Of a stretch of DNA of 64,000 nt, positions 24,384-36,133 are shown piece by piece. The first letter of the stretch is position 1. Each line of letters opens with the position of its first letter. The stretch covers positions 1,426,001-1,490,000 of the forward strand of contig PZJY01000008.1 of assembly GCA_031472005.1 (NCBI GenBank), in the 5' to 3' direction. The notes under the pieces are model-generated. The model saw only the letters and a list, made by a program, of their open reading frames with translations. It was not told the origin of the DNA and did not search any database. The position numbers and the translations under genes are program-made. The stretch is from Tetracladium setigerum. Its lineage: Eukaryota; Ascomycota; Leotiomycetes; Helotiales.

Positions 24384-25921
24384 ATGAAGCTCCTTGCCAT
24401 CGCATCCTTGGTTTCTACCTTTCTTGGTGTTGCCACCAGCTCCCCCACATCAAGTCCTCTTGAGAAAAGATTCGACGCAGAGTTTAAAAATGGCCAGCCA
24501 AGCAATGGGAAAGGAAAGGGTGGCCCAATCCTAGGTACAGTCAATCAGAATCATGACAGAGGTTGGTGCTAATCCTCATATAGGAGGTACAAACAAACAA
24601 CTTGACCTCCAGAACCCGGATAACCTCGGGCGTCAAAGCACTGATGGTGGAACCGTCGTTAATCTGAAATGGAGCTTCAGCGATAGCAAGACAAAGATAT
24701 TCAATGGAGGTTGGACGAGGACTCAAGTCGTGACAGATCTGCCAAGTTCTCATGATATTGCGGCTGCTCAACAGCATTTGTACAAGGGAGCTATCAGAGA
24801 AGCTCATTGGCACAAAGTGGTAAGGGGTCAGAAAACATATACTTGCTTGAATCAGGGACTGATCATATGCAGGCTGAGTGGGGATATGTGTATGCTGGAG
24901 CAGTCCTGGTTTCGGCTGTGGATGAGCACGGCAATTATTCCGTGAATCGGCTTGAGGTTGGAGATATATGGTACTTCCCAAAAGGAGCAGCACATACTGT
25001 GCAAGGTACGTCGTCCCAGGGCCTTCCAAATCAAAACCCAGAATACTGACAAACTGCAGGACTCGAAGAAGAGAACGAATATCTCCTTGTCTTTGACGAT
25101 GGTGCGTCTCCTCCCGTTGTCCATAAAGTCCCATCGATCGGCCGGCAATATTTCCTTTTACTTACTTCTCCCAGGAAACTTCGAAGGCACAGGCGTAACA
25201 TTCAACGTCGACGACTGGATCACACACACTCCCCGCGCAATCCTCGCACAGAATTTTGGTGTTAACGAGTCCGTCTTCGACAGTGTTCCCAAGCCTTTCC
25301 CCAACATCCTTAATGGCACCGTCTCAACCGCCAATGACACAGGCGCAGAATCTGGCCTGTACGGCGACAGCTCTTTCATTTTTTTCCGCTCGCAAGATGC
25401 CACTATTCCCGTACCAGGCGGAGCTGGAAATGTGAGTATTGTAGATAGCAAAAACTTTCCCATCTCTAAGACGATCGCTGCAACGATTGTTAGCCTTGAA
25501 CCGGGTGGATTGAGAGAGTTGCATTGGCATCCCAACGTAAGCATTCATTCCCCGCTTCACCTTCAACCATTGATGATATCTTACTGAATTTGCCTTCCAG
25601 GCGGAAGAATGGCTTTACTTCCACAAGGGAACGGCGCAAGCCACAGTGTTCATCGGCAACCAAGCAGCTCGCACGATTGATTTCACCGCCGGTGACACCG
25701 CCGTCTTCCCAGACAATTCGGGACATTACATCCTCAATACCTCGCCTACCGAGAATCTCGTCTGGATCGAAATTTACCGCAGTGAGCGCGTGGCGGACAT
25801 CAGCCTGACCCAATGGCTTGCCCTCACTCCTCCCGACATCGTGGCTAATATACTTAACATCTCGATAGACGTGGTGAAGAATTTGAAGAAGGAGAAACAG
25901 GTTTTACTGAAGGCACATTGA
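24384..25921 (+). CDS. Secreted bicupin oxalate decarboxylase
   Basis: Six exons (24384-24534, 24584-24819, 24873-25005, 25060-25101, 25175-25536, 25601-25921) sum to 1,245 nt, 414 residues. A signal peptide (KLLAIASLVSTFLGVATS) is followed by a short propeptide with a KR site. Cupin 1 has metal ligands His125, His127, Glu131 and His170 (AHWH...AEW; AAHT). Cupin 2 has His304, His306, Glu311 and His350 (LHWHPNAEEW; SGHYI). This double set and the ~400-residue length are diagnostic of the oxalate decarboxylase/oxidase bicupins, which use Mn to turn oxalate into formate and CO2. Secreted fungal forms are induced by oxalate or acid and protect the fungus from its own or its host's oxalate. Numerous N-x-S/T sites suit a glycoprotein. 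Oxalate oxidase activity is possible, as the two are not separable by eye. Confidence 0.93.
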
Positions 25922-26560
25922 TTGATTTTGATCCGAGTTCGAGTACCCCTTTCGATCATGTTTTTAACCAGTAATGGAACACTGCAGGTGCATGTGGACG
26001 CATAGTCTCATAGCGAAGAATGAAACGATTGGACTGTCATATTTTGGAAATATTCCCGCATTCAAGTTCCAGACTTCCAAACACATGTACTGTACAGTAA
26101 GATACCCCCGTACGCGCGGTCGAGGGGGGTCGAGGGATGTGTTGCGTCATTATTTCATTCTCTCTTCATGCTTTTAAGACAATTCAATTGGTTCGGGCGT
26201 GAAGAAGAAACCAAGCTTTAATAAGCTTTTGATCGTGAACGGATCGAGCGGCTTCAGCTGAGATCACCCTTTCCCACCCCACATTATCGCCCATGATTTG
26301 CTCTTCCTCTGGCCGAATGCCGGTGAATTCTGATGTCTTCAAGCTTTGCCCGTTTCTGTTTGAGAATGCTGTTCTATTCTATTTTTGTGGATGAGGGGTA
26401 TTAGTTTTCCTATATATAAGGGCTTGGTCTCTGTTGAATCCTACCTGGCTTGGTATACTCTTCAGACACAAACTGCCCTTCTCTACTCACAACAAACCAC
26501 GTCCCAAATAAAAACTCCAATAACTCTCCAACAAAATCTCCATCAGAAAATATATTCATC
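25922..26560. promoter_or_regulatory. Upstream region of cipC
   Basis: The 640 bp between the decarboxylase stop and the cipC start holds no gene. A strong TATA box (TATATATAAG) sits at 26411-26420, 150 bp before the cipC ATG, followed by a CT- and A-rich leader (26,450-26,560), as in highly expressed or induced fungal genes. Confidence 0.65.
26411..26420 (+). promoter_or_regulatory. TATA box of cipC
   Basis: TATATATAAG on the plus strand, 141 bp upstream of the cipC ATG. This is the clearest TATA element in the window and fits an inducible gene. Confidence 0.6.
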
Positions 26561-27134
26561 ATGGGATGGTTCGACAATGACAGCAATGAGGCACAAGCCT
26601 ACGAGCAAGTAGGCTACTCCCTCCCTCTCCGTCCGTTCTTGCGTCTTGGCCGTTTCCTATGCCGTCGCCGCCTTTTAGATCACCTCACCTCTCCTTTCCT
26701 TTCCTTTCCTTTCCAAGTATGAAATACTAATTGATTGATCTATTCTTCATTCAGTACCAAAACACACCCGATGAGCACAAAGCCAAGATAAGCCACGAAC
26801 TCATCGGAGGCGCCGCAGCTTACGAGGTAAATCCATCCCCTCCCCCCTCCTACCCCCCCCCCTTCTAACCTCCCTCCATCACACAAAAACCAAGCTTTCA
26901 ACTAACCTCTCACCCTTCCAGGCAGCAAAAGCCTACGAAGACCACTGCCGCCAAAACGGCAAGCCCGAATCCCACGCACAAGCCAAAGAAATCCTCGCGG
27001 GCTTCGCAGGAGCATTCATCGATCGCGAGTTTGAGACTCGGGGATTGGATTTTGTGGATCGGGAGAGGGCGAAGCATCATGCGAGGAGGACGCTGGAGGA
27101 GAATGTTGCAAGGCCTCATTATGAGGATAATTGA
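26561..27134 (+). CDS. cipC: CipC-like protein (DUF3759)
   Basis: Three exons (26561-26608, 26755-26826, 26922-27134) in phase 0 give 110 residues. The sequence is highly typical of the CipC family: MGWFD at the N-terminus, ISHELIGGAAAYEAAKAYE in the middle, then EILAGFAGAFIDREFETRG and a basic tail. CipC was first seen as a concanamycin-induced protein in Aspergillus nidulans and is abundant in hyphae of several fungi under stress or during infection. It is small, soluble and has no signal peptide; its biochemical role is unknown. Intron 1 (146 bp) contains a CCTTT repeat and intron 2 contains C runs. A clear TATA box upstream suggests strong, regulated expression. Confidence 0.93.
26692..26714. 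repeat. CCTTT pentamer tandem in cipC intron 1
   Basis: Four and a half copies of CCTTT end about 40 bp before the intron's acceptor. This serves as a pyrimidine tract and is probably length-variable between strains. Confidence 0.85.
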
Positions 27135-27894
27135 GTAAAATGTGTGTGGGGGTGGGAGGAAGATATGTAGCTTAAGCGGGGGAACAAGTTACGTAGCTGA
27201 AATGGACTTGATGTGTGGAAAAGAAAAAGGAAATAATGTGAGAATATTGGAGTGGTGTTATATTGTTTGTGAGTGAGGTGAGGTTGTGGAGACGAGTAGA
27301 AATCAGTAACATCACTTACCCACTCACCAGCTATCACGATACCCATAAGAGAGTTTGACATCTGTTGTCCGAGTTGTAGAAAGCGTCTGTCAGGAATGAT
27401 CTCTCTTTATTTGTGAGTTTTCTATTCCGTTCTCAGTTTAACTCTCAGTATTTGCACACAAGACAGTCAAGCGATCGCAGAGATCGCAGGCACTTTCGAA
27501 ATGTGGCATGGTCGAGCGCCTTTCTTGCCATTGTATCAAGTTTGAGGGAACTTGCCTTGATTAGTGCAAGCAATTGCCTACCTACCCCTACCTAGATACA
27601 GGGGATCAGGCACCTGCATAGCTTGTTTACTTTCCGATGCGTCGGTCAAGTCACTAGTTGGGAATCACAAAAGACAATTTAATTGGGTTGTAGGCCTTGT
27701 GGCAATTCATTCATATTGCACTGATTATGTGCAGGTGTATCAATGTAAGATCTCGCAGTACTCTCCCTCCGGACGCCCGTCCAGATCCAGGAGCCATCCC
27801 AAACGCCATTCATGAATACAGAAAGTTGCAAAAGGACCAGCACCCATAAAACTCCTACCCAACCTGCGAGAGAGCTCTCCACACGCGTTACATA

Positions 27895-27943
27895 GAAACC
27901 CTGCCGTAAACAGCATAACAGACCGTCCGAAGACTATCAAAAG
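27895..27943 (+). repeat. Direct repeat, copy 1
   Basis: Begins GAAACCCTGCCGTAAACAGC and ends GACTATCAAAAG. It matches 28035-28085 with only a few differences (ATAACAG versus ATGCTAG and a short indel). The copies are 140 bp apart. Confidence 0.85.
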
Positions 27944-28034
27944 GTATTCGTATGAATGTGCGAGGAGATCAGGAAGAGGAACCAATTCGAGGTCGAGATA
28001 TCGGGACCGAGAAGATGGAAATATGGTGATGAGC

Positions 28035-28085
28035 GAAACCCTGCCGTAAACAGCATGCTAGACCGTCTCGAAAGACTATCAAAAG
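28035..28085 (+). repeat. Direct repeat, copy 2
   Basis: Second copy of the 49-51 bp unit, closest to the H4 stop codon (about 110 bp away). The sequence between copies is not repeated, so this is a local duplication rather than an array. Confidence 0.85.
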
Positions 28086-28193
28086 TAACATATGCCCATC
28101 GAGATCCAAACTAGTCGGAAAGACAGTGTCGAGAGAGAATGAACGAAAGGTATGGGGAGTGTCGGGATGAGGTGGTGATGGTGACGGAGTAAT

Positions 28194-28789
<596 letters not shown>

Positions 28790-30661
28790 GATGAAGTTGT
28801 TGTTTGGGGTATTAAAAGTTGTTAGGTGATGGAATATCGCGTCTTAACGACGTTGTTGATGCCGGAATTGATGAAAGGTCGAAGTGGCGTGAAGTGGTTG
28901 TTGAGTATTTCAGGAAAACGAAAGACAAAGCGGGGGGGAAGTTGGGGATTAAGTAGGCCTGCAGGTGCAAGCAGTGATCGCGCTAACGAATTCACGGCTC
29001 TCCTTTAATCCCTGTAAGTTGTCGCTTTCTTTTCGTAAGTTGATCTCAATGCTGATTGGCCCGTTTGTCTGCTTTTGCACATTCAAAAAAATACGGAAGT
29101 CGTCCCTTTATGCGCTAGACCGAATCGGGCCGACCACTCCCATCACCAAGATAATCTCGACAACAATTCATCCTCAGCATCGTCTCAATTCTGAATTCTC
29201 TACGCGATGTCTGTACTATGTAGGAGTTTCAGAGTTCCATTCTTGGTTGTTGACTTCCCTTCTGATATAAACCCTCCAGATTTCAATCCATCACTGCCTT
29301 GCGTTTCCTTCTCTCTGCACCACCAAATCGCGGTCTAAGAATCATGTCAAAACCAAATTTCGCGATTCTTCATTTCATAACACATCATTCTCTCCTTCGC
29401 GCATTTTTTTTGGGATCTTTGCGTCTCGTTGAACTATTTCCCACTCATCATTATTTGCACCAATTTTCCACAAAGACTTCTCGCACGCGTTGGAATTTTC
29501 GCGACGCGTTTGGGAGTTCAATTACAGTTTGGATACAATCTTCAACTTAGGACGTCTGTCTTTCAAGGGCCGCGTACAGAATTACCATTGCTTAACAAAG
29601 GCGGCCCATGAGAAATTTCTTTCTCTCGCGAATACCAGTACCTTTTCTGGAAAGATCGCTCAAAGGCGGATGATCCTTCCTGGCCGGTTGACAGCATCAA
29701 CGCAACGGCGTCAATTCTCTATTGTTCCACAATCCGGCATTATGGAACACTACTGGGTTCCAGGAGGTTTACACTATCTGTGTAGAAGCGTCTATTCCAC
29801 AAGGAATATTCTCTCTTTAGGTCTGATCTACTTTTGAGACCTAGGGGAGTTACTCTTGGCGGAAGTCATTGCCTGCCCGAAGGCGACAACAAATAATCTC
29901 AGCAACTACCCCGGACAGGTGAGCAAAGCCAAGGACTATTATTCTATCATTTACTCTAGTCGCATTTGGTTGAGCTTCCAGTGATCCGATATTTTGGTAC
30001 GCAAGGGAGGTCATCGCTCTAACAATACCTGGGTTTTTGTCTTTCCTGCAGGGCACCTTGTTCTCTTTATTGTTATAAAAACGGGTTGGGAACTTCAAGG
30101 CTGGTTGCACTGAGGGAGATGTGGCAAGCTACAGGCGACAAATTGCGGATCACTATCAACAAGGTGGTTGGGAAAGGACATGCCAACTCTCAGTCACTAT
30201 CCTTCAATTGGTTGGTCGCAGATCTCGGAGCCTGGTTTTGAAGAACTTGCCAGAAGGAATCAAAGGCGGAAATCTCCTTTTCTTTATCTGGTCTTTGGCT
30301 TCGAATCTAACATTGATCAATGCTCCCATTCCGATATATTCGAGAAGCGATGCCCTTGCCTTGCATGTTTCGCACTCGAAGCATGATATCTCCCGTATTA
30401 CCAGTCTCGCGTGGCCTCTGACAGTGCTTGAAGACTCAGACGTAGTCTCTGCGCCCGTGGCCGTACATGGCCTCACTCTATCATCTCGTTCTGCTTCACA
30501 CTTGGTGTTAAGCTAACGGCCTATCCATCACTCATCATTGAATCCCCCAAGCCCATAGTCTCTCGCCCTTCATTTCTCCTCTTGACTTCCATCACTAGCA
30601 TAGCATGTCCTTTTTCCTCCTAATCTCAAGTGATAAGCGCATCAATCCTCTGGCGCCTACC
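28790..30661. other. 1.9 kb spacer: H4 promoter and Trs20 3' flank
   Basis: The left end is the H4 promoter. No H3 or other gene is found on the plus strand. The short ORFs lack good starts, splice structure or family features. The region 29,300-29,560 is pyrimidine-rich. I see no RNA gene. Confidence 0.5.
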
Positions 30662-31289
30662 TCACAAGTATTTCTTCCCCGCCGCCGCCACCCTCATCTT
30701 GAACACCGGACTCTTAACCTCCATATTCGCATGATAAAATGGGCTCATGATATTCTTCACCCAGTTCTCATACACCTCCAGAAAGAATTGTTTGATTGCT
30801 TCTTCGGTTTGCGGGGAGGTGGGGTTCGCGGCGATAGATGTGCTGGCTCTACTTGTGTTTGTGGAAGTGGGTTGGGAGGGCGCATGAAGGAGGAGGAATT
30901 TAACATCTGTGGATTGGGGACATTTTCATTAGCAAGTTTATTGTTTGCGGAGGAGCTGGGGGAAAGTGAGGTATCTAACTTACTTCCGCCAGTGATGAAG
31001 CAGGAAACGTAGTTATTGTAGAAGCGATCAATACACTTCAGGTACCTATACTCCCAGGTTATTAGAAAACACCAAAAGAAAAATAGGATAGGAGAAGCAC
31101 GAACATCTGTCCATTCCCCCATTGCACTTCCTCCACGATGTCCAAACTACTATGCACAATAAACTGATTCATATGCCGCGCCTGCTCCGGAAACCTCGCT
31201 ACCCCATCACCGCCTTGTTTTGAAGTGCCAAACTCATATTCGAAGAGCGGATTATCCTGCGTGCCGATTATGGCGAAGTAATATGACAT
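30662..31289 (-). CDS. TRS20: TRAPP complex subunit Trs20 (TRAPPC2/sedlin)
   Basis: Three exons (31289-31105, 31045-30984, 30906-30662) give 163 residues. The sequence is a typical sedlin: MSYYFAIIGTQDNPLFEYEF at the N-terminus, a central DIVEEVQW and YLKCIDRFYN, and a C-terminal FFLEVYENWVKNIMSPFY helix with HANMEVKSPVF. A fungal Ser/Thr-rich insert lies between the KFLLLH strand and the last helices. Trs20 has a longin-like fold and is a core subunit joining Trs33/Bet3 subcomplexes in TRAPP II and III, which activate Ypt1/Ypt31 in ER-Golgi and autophagic traffic. It shares a 186 bp divergent promoter with the mitoribosomal mL60 gene. Confidence 0.96.
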
Positions 31290-31475
31290 TCTGGCGTTGG
31301 TTGTGGAGTTGCGAGGACTGAAAGATGGTAGCTTGGTGTTTGGAGGTTGGCGAGCGCAGATCATTGGCCGATGGGCAAAATTCCTTGGCATGATAGAATT
31401 CCTGAGCCAGCTTCATCTTCAAGCATCGCCTTTTCGACGCCCCCAAAACCCCAGTAATCAACCACACACACAAAT
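31290..31475. promoter_or_regulatory. Short divergent promoter, TRS20 / mL60
   Basis: Only 186 bp separate the two start codons, so the two housekeeping genes must share a bidirectional promoter. No TATA box is evident. Confidence 0.6.
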
Positions 31476-31953
31476 ATGTTTGGGGCATTCCGACCTACGA
31501 ACCCACTGAGCGGAGGTCTCCTCTGGTATGTAATTGTGCTGTGCCATGCGCAGATCATCCCGCAATGGATGGGAATGGACTGGGCTGACCGGCAACTGAT
31601 CGCAGGAAAATCCCATGGCGCCTCTCCAAATTCCAGAAACAACGACAACGCAGACGGCTACGAGCTGTTGATGCGGTGGTGGCTACGGTCGATAGCGCGT
31701 TAGCTAAGATGGGAGAGAAGACGAAGGCCGTGGAGTGGTGGAAGAACGAGATGCCGATTGAGCAGGAGATGGTGCCGAAGGATAAATATACGATTTTCGA
31801 TCGCAAGGAGAAGAAGTATAGGAAGGGAATTCATAGTGAGTTCATCTAGCGGGCGTTGAGAGGATCTGGATTAGGGATAAGTGCTGATATGTTGATGCAG
31901 AGCTGCCGAAATGGACGAGAGTTTCGCAACGGGTCAACCCTCCTGGATACTGA
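31476..31953 (+). CDS. mrpl31: Mitochondrial large ribosomal subunit protein mL60 (MrpL31)
   Basis: Three exons (31476-31525, 31606-31835, 31901-31953) give 110 residues. It has the family start MFG-F-P-NPL-GGLLWKIPWR, then a basic RQRRRLRAVD helix, EWWKNEMP, the DKYTIFDRK segment and a C-terminal KWTRVSQRVNPPGY. Yeast MrpL31/mL60 is a fungal-specific component of the mitochondrial 54S subunit, and the length here agrees. The basic N-terminus probably acts in import. Exon phases agree on both joins. Confidence 0.92.
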
Positions 31954-32218
31954 TTCGACTATGGGGTTGGGAATGGAGGGAATGTTTGGAATTGCCCACC
32001 GGATAGATGTATTATACTGTGTAGAAAGAGGCATGGACGGCGTTATGGCACATCTGTACAGATAAATGGAATCATTGTGGTCACCAAGAAAGAGATCTCA
32101 AATCTGATAGTGCAAAGCAACTCTCATGTGGAAAGCAACCAGATCGTTCAGATCAAATTCCATGCACACAAAAAACTCCAGGACACCCGTAAACGCCGTG
32201 CAAATCATCATGGACCAT

Positions 32219-32881
32219 TTATCTTCCTTTGCCGTATTCCTCTTCCTCCTTGACTCTCTCTGCTTGAATAGCCCGTCCCAGACCACCTCTGCCCTCATCA
32301 TACTCCTCCCGGTACTCATCGCGCACTTGACCGCCAGATTTTCCCCTTCCATATTGTCGTCCTTCTTGAAATCCAGGGTCCAAATCCGTTCGAATGATAC
32401 GCTCGTCAAGCTTGGTTCCGCCAACGTATTTCATGCAGTCCAGCGCATCTTGGTGTGTGTAGTACTCCACGAAGCAGAAACCACATGGCGTCTTGTTGAA
32501 TCTGTCCAAGCCCATAATCAATCGCTTAATCTCTCCGCACTTTGCAAATAGCTCGTGGATCTGCTCTTCGGTTGTGTAGAATGACCTGTAGTTGGAGGGT
32601 CAGATTAAAAGTTGAAATGTTCCCAATCGTTCCAACTTACAAGTTACCGACATAGAGAGTGGTAGCATCCTTCAATGGGTCTTCGGCAGGCTCTTCTGGT
32701 GTTCTCTGCCTATCATCGCGATCATCATTGTATCTACCCTTCTTGCTCTGAAAGTAAATTCTTACTTAGTTGACTTGCGCAAATAAGGCTACAAACAAAG
32801 CGGGTTTTCACTCACTCTTGACTGATAGTAAGCACTGGGCCTGTCTAACCTATCCACCGTATTTCTTACTGTTGCAGGCAT
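32219..32881 (-). CDS. cbp20: Nuclear cap-binding protein subunit 2 (CBP20)
   Basis: Three exons (32881-32816, 32747-32641, 32585-32219) give 179 residues. A single RRM has RNP2 (TLYVGNLSF) and RNP1 (CGFCFVEYY), preceded by the tyrosine-bearing SAYYQS segment that stacks on the cap in CBP20, and followed by the IRTDLDPGF hinge and a charged, Arg/Glu/Gly-rich tail. With CBP80 it binds the m7G cap of nascent transcripts and supports splicing, 3' processing and export. It is divergent from the nucleoporin gene NUP82 across 237 bp, placing two mRNA-export factors on one promoter region. Confidence 0.95.
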
Positions 32882-33118
32882 GTTTGTCGGGAGTTGGGGG
32901 TGGATAATAAAGAAGGTATTTGTAGTTTGTTTGATTTCTTGACGCAAGGCTGGGGAGCTTCAAGTCGCGAAAATCTAGCGCGCTTCCCGAGCTTCTGTCT
33001 GAACTTCACCTTTCACCAACATCATTCTTAACCTCAACCAGATGTCTCTCATGAACTGACCATACACCCCCAAAACACCAAAGCTTGCAAAGCTCCGGCT
33101 CGCTCTCCACTGCACAAA
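32882..33118. promoter_or_regulatory. Divergent promoter, CBP20 / NUP82
   Basis: 237 bp between outward-facing start codons, with no ORF. It must supply both promoters and both 5' UTRs. No clear TATA. Confidence 0.6.
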
Positions 33119-35802
33119 ATGCCGAAGATTACAAGCTACAATCAAACCTGGTTGGCCAAACCAAGTCCAGGACACGACCTCTTCACACCAACACCAGCAG
33201 AACCTGGCTCACAGAATGGAGCTTCAAACGGAAGTTTGGGATGGAATCTGAAGGGCAAGCCTCGGGCTCGCAGAACCATTGCGCGTCGTGGAACAGAAGT
33301 TTTCATTGCCGTGGGCAAGGAGATCAGATGGGCGGACCTTGTTTACCTTAAAGCTGCCCAGGAGGATGCGCAGCTCAGGAAATCTTTCAAGGGAAAGAAC
33401 AGGGAGAGTCAATATACCGATGATCATGCTCAGGGATACAGAGTAAGTCATGCAAATCAAAGATGCGGACTGTGCTAAATCCAATAGACCCTCAAAGTTC
33501 CAGTGGCAGATGACATCCGGGAGCTCGTTATGTCTCCTCACAGCGACTACATAGCAATTCTCACCAACCATACAGTACACATCGGAATCATCCCGGAACG
33601 ATCACATCTTACGGCCCCCGATACTACTCCCATGCGAATGAAGACCTATACCCTCGGCCCAACAACTCATGTCACCACACAATCTCCAATAGCTTCCGCT
33701 CTTTGGCATCCACTTGGAGTTTCTGGTCTATGTCTAGTGACCGTCACGCAGGATGCTATTGTACGAGTTTGGGAGTTATCTGTCGCTGATCGGTGGTCCT
33801 TTGACAAGCCCACCCTTTCTATTGATCTTCAGAAATTGGCGGATGGAACGTCTCAGGAACAGGACTTCACTGCCTCATCAACAGGATTAGGCAAGAGCGT
33901 GAGCTACTCCCCGGATTCTTACGAAATGGAGGTGGCATCGGCAGCCTTTTCCTCCAGGGGCAGTGGGGGATGGTCTCCCATGACTCTCTGGATTGCCATG
34001 AAGCAGGGTGATGTGTACGCATTGTGCCCGCTTCTGCCAGAAAAATGGTCACCACCCGCTGCTCTCATTCCGTCATTATCTGTGGCCATTGTCGCAAATG
34101 TAGCTGCGATAGAGGACGATCATGAGGTTTCTCAACAGAAGAAACTCCTCGCTCAACAACAGCTTGCTTGGATGTCCGATATTGATGTTCAGGAACCAAA
34201 TTTCATTGAGGGACTTGATGGTGGGCCGGATGAAGAGGTGTACACAAGACCATCTAAACCTGGAAAGATTCCAAAATTGCAGGGGCCTTTCGACTTTGAC
34301 TTGGCTCCTCCGGAATCTGACGATGACCTTGATGGTATGCTGAGTGACATATACGTAATTGGGCCAAAGGTTGATGCCGAACAGCTGATGTTTGGGGAGG
34401 ATGATGAGCTGGATGTTGACGAGGCCGATCAAGGGTTGTCTATTGGGATTGTGTGTCTTCTTACCAGAAGTGGGCGACTATCAATCTGCTTGGATATCGA
34501 CACGGTGGAAGCGCAGTGGCTGCCAAAGACGAGATCGAGGATTATTCAGGACGAGGACGAGGATTATCCTTCACTATTAACCTTCCAGGTCATGGATACT
34601 ATGTTCAGTGGTGAACTGTGGGATGGTAATTGGCCAATGTTCAGCCAAGATCTCGACTCTCGATATTCTTTCTACATCACAAACACCAGCAATATCGTCT
34701 TTGTCTCTCTTACACCCTGGGTCTTCCGCCTGGAAACAGAACTCGATGAAGGCGCCGCAGGAACCGATTTCAGAGTGGATCTTTTAGCAAATGGACAAAA
34801 CTCAATCCGTGAGCCGATTCACAGACAGAAGTTGGACGATCATTCCGACCCATTAGTCGCCTGCACCCTGATCCGCGACCCAGATTTGGGGTCATTCCTT
34901 CTTACAGCCAATTCACGTGGTCCACAGGTTGTGGTTTTCGAGGCCCCAGTTGAAGACTTGGACGTACCGAGCAGATCTCCTTCGCCATCATACGATTCTG
35001 ACACTGACAAACCTCTGGTCATGCACGAACCACGACCTATTTTTGAACCTGCACACCAGTTGGATATGAGATCCTCCCTGCCAATTTTCTTGGAAAGACT
35101 GCGCAATAGCAAGTTCAAGCGAATGTTGAAGGAGGACGTGAAGCTCTCTCCGGCTACTCTCACCATCATGACGGATGCACATAAAATTCTCAGTGAGGAG
35201 ACGCATCGCCTGGGTGCTGCAGCCGCAGAAGTGTTCCGAAGAGTTGAGATCCTACAGGAGGGATTACGTAGTCAGATCAATAAGGCAAATGAGGTAGCAG
35301 CGCGCGTGGAGGCCATTGCTGGAGAGGATGTAAAGGAAGGGCCTCTCATCACCAGCAACGACGCCATAAACGCGAGAATCAAAGCAGCCAAAGAACGACA
35401 AGAGGGACTCGCCCAGCGACTGGAGAACGTCAGGCGCAAGGTCTTCAAAGGCACAAGCCGAGATCTGAGCAACAAGGAAATCGCATGGATGGAAGAAGTC
35501 AACACCATGCAAAACAATGTATTGGGAGAGGGGGAGACAGATCTAAACGAATCTATCTCAAGGCGGACGAAGCAACCGTGGGAGCGCTATGAAGAAGTGC
35601 AGCATCTCAAGGAAGATTTGATAGAGCAGGTGCAGGATCTGGAGAGACAGGGTGGAAATGGAGCGAGTCTTCAAGGGGGGTAAAGGTGCCGGCCGAGATT
35701 CGAAAGATGAAAACGGCACAGATTATGAAGTTGTTGGATCGTGAGACGGCGCTGGTGGAGGGTGCGAAGAGTAGACTTGAGAGGTTGACGTTAGCGGAGT
35801 AG
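33119..35802 (+). CDS. NUP82: Nucleoporin Nup82 (Nup88 homologue), one frame break near the C-terminus
   Basis: Exon 1 is 33119-33442 and exon 2 starts at 33488 (phase 0). About 878 residues once the frame is followed to TAG 35800-35802. An N-terminal beta-propeller-like half (with a WHPLGVSG blade-like segment) is followed by an acidic middle and a C-terminal coiled coil (about 35,180-35,800), as in Nup82/Nup88, which anchors the cytoplasmic Nup159-Nsp1 export platform of the pore. Without correction the frame stops at 35681-35683. The next frame continues with a conserved-looking coiled-coil end (VPAEIRKMKTAQIMKLLDRE...RLERLTLAE). One extra G in the G6 run at 35675-35680 joins them. Short divergent promoter shared with CBP20. 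Confidence 0.88.
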
Positions 35803-36133
35803 ATGCTGCAGAGGCTGTAGTTATTTAGGTTCAAAGTTGAGTGGTGCAAATAAAAAATTGATGATATGACCTAGTTTTATCGCTCAACGGTGTCCCCTCA
35901 ACGCCCATCGGGAGATTCGTCAGCGTTTTAAGTTCAGCACTGTCTGTTCAAGCTCCCCGTGCTGAGAACCTAGTATGAAAACTAAACTTTGCCCCACGCC
36001 TACAATAATTTAGTTCCTGACCATTATTCTGCATCAGAATATCTAGGTAGGTAAGAAAATTCCAAAAGTACAAAAGCCAACTTCAAAACTCTGGCAAGAT
36101 CAAATGTAGCCTACTCAAATCTGTAGATTAACA
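35803..36133. other. Convergent 3' region of NUP82 and P450
   Basis: 331 bp of AT-rich 3' flank between two convergent genes, with a TCTAGGTAGGTA-type motif at 36041-36053. No gene seen. Confidence 0.5.

Larger units (their letters stand above)
27135..28193. other. Convergent spacer between cipC and histone H4
   Basis: About 1.06 kb of 3' flanking DNA for two convergent genes, with no supportable coding region. It contains two near-identical copies of a ~50 bp sequence (27895-27943 and 28035-28085). Confidence 0.5.

Noticed and set aside
23800..24405. Minus-strand open frame of about 171-201 codons just upstream of the oxalate decarboxylase
   Set aside because: It would start 68 bp from the decarboxylase ATG and occupy its promoter, has no intron or motif, and its composition is not distinctive. 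A small gene cannot be excluded.
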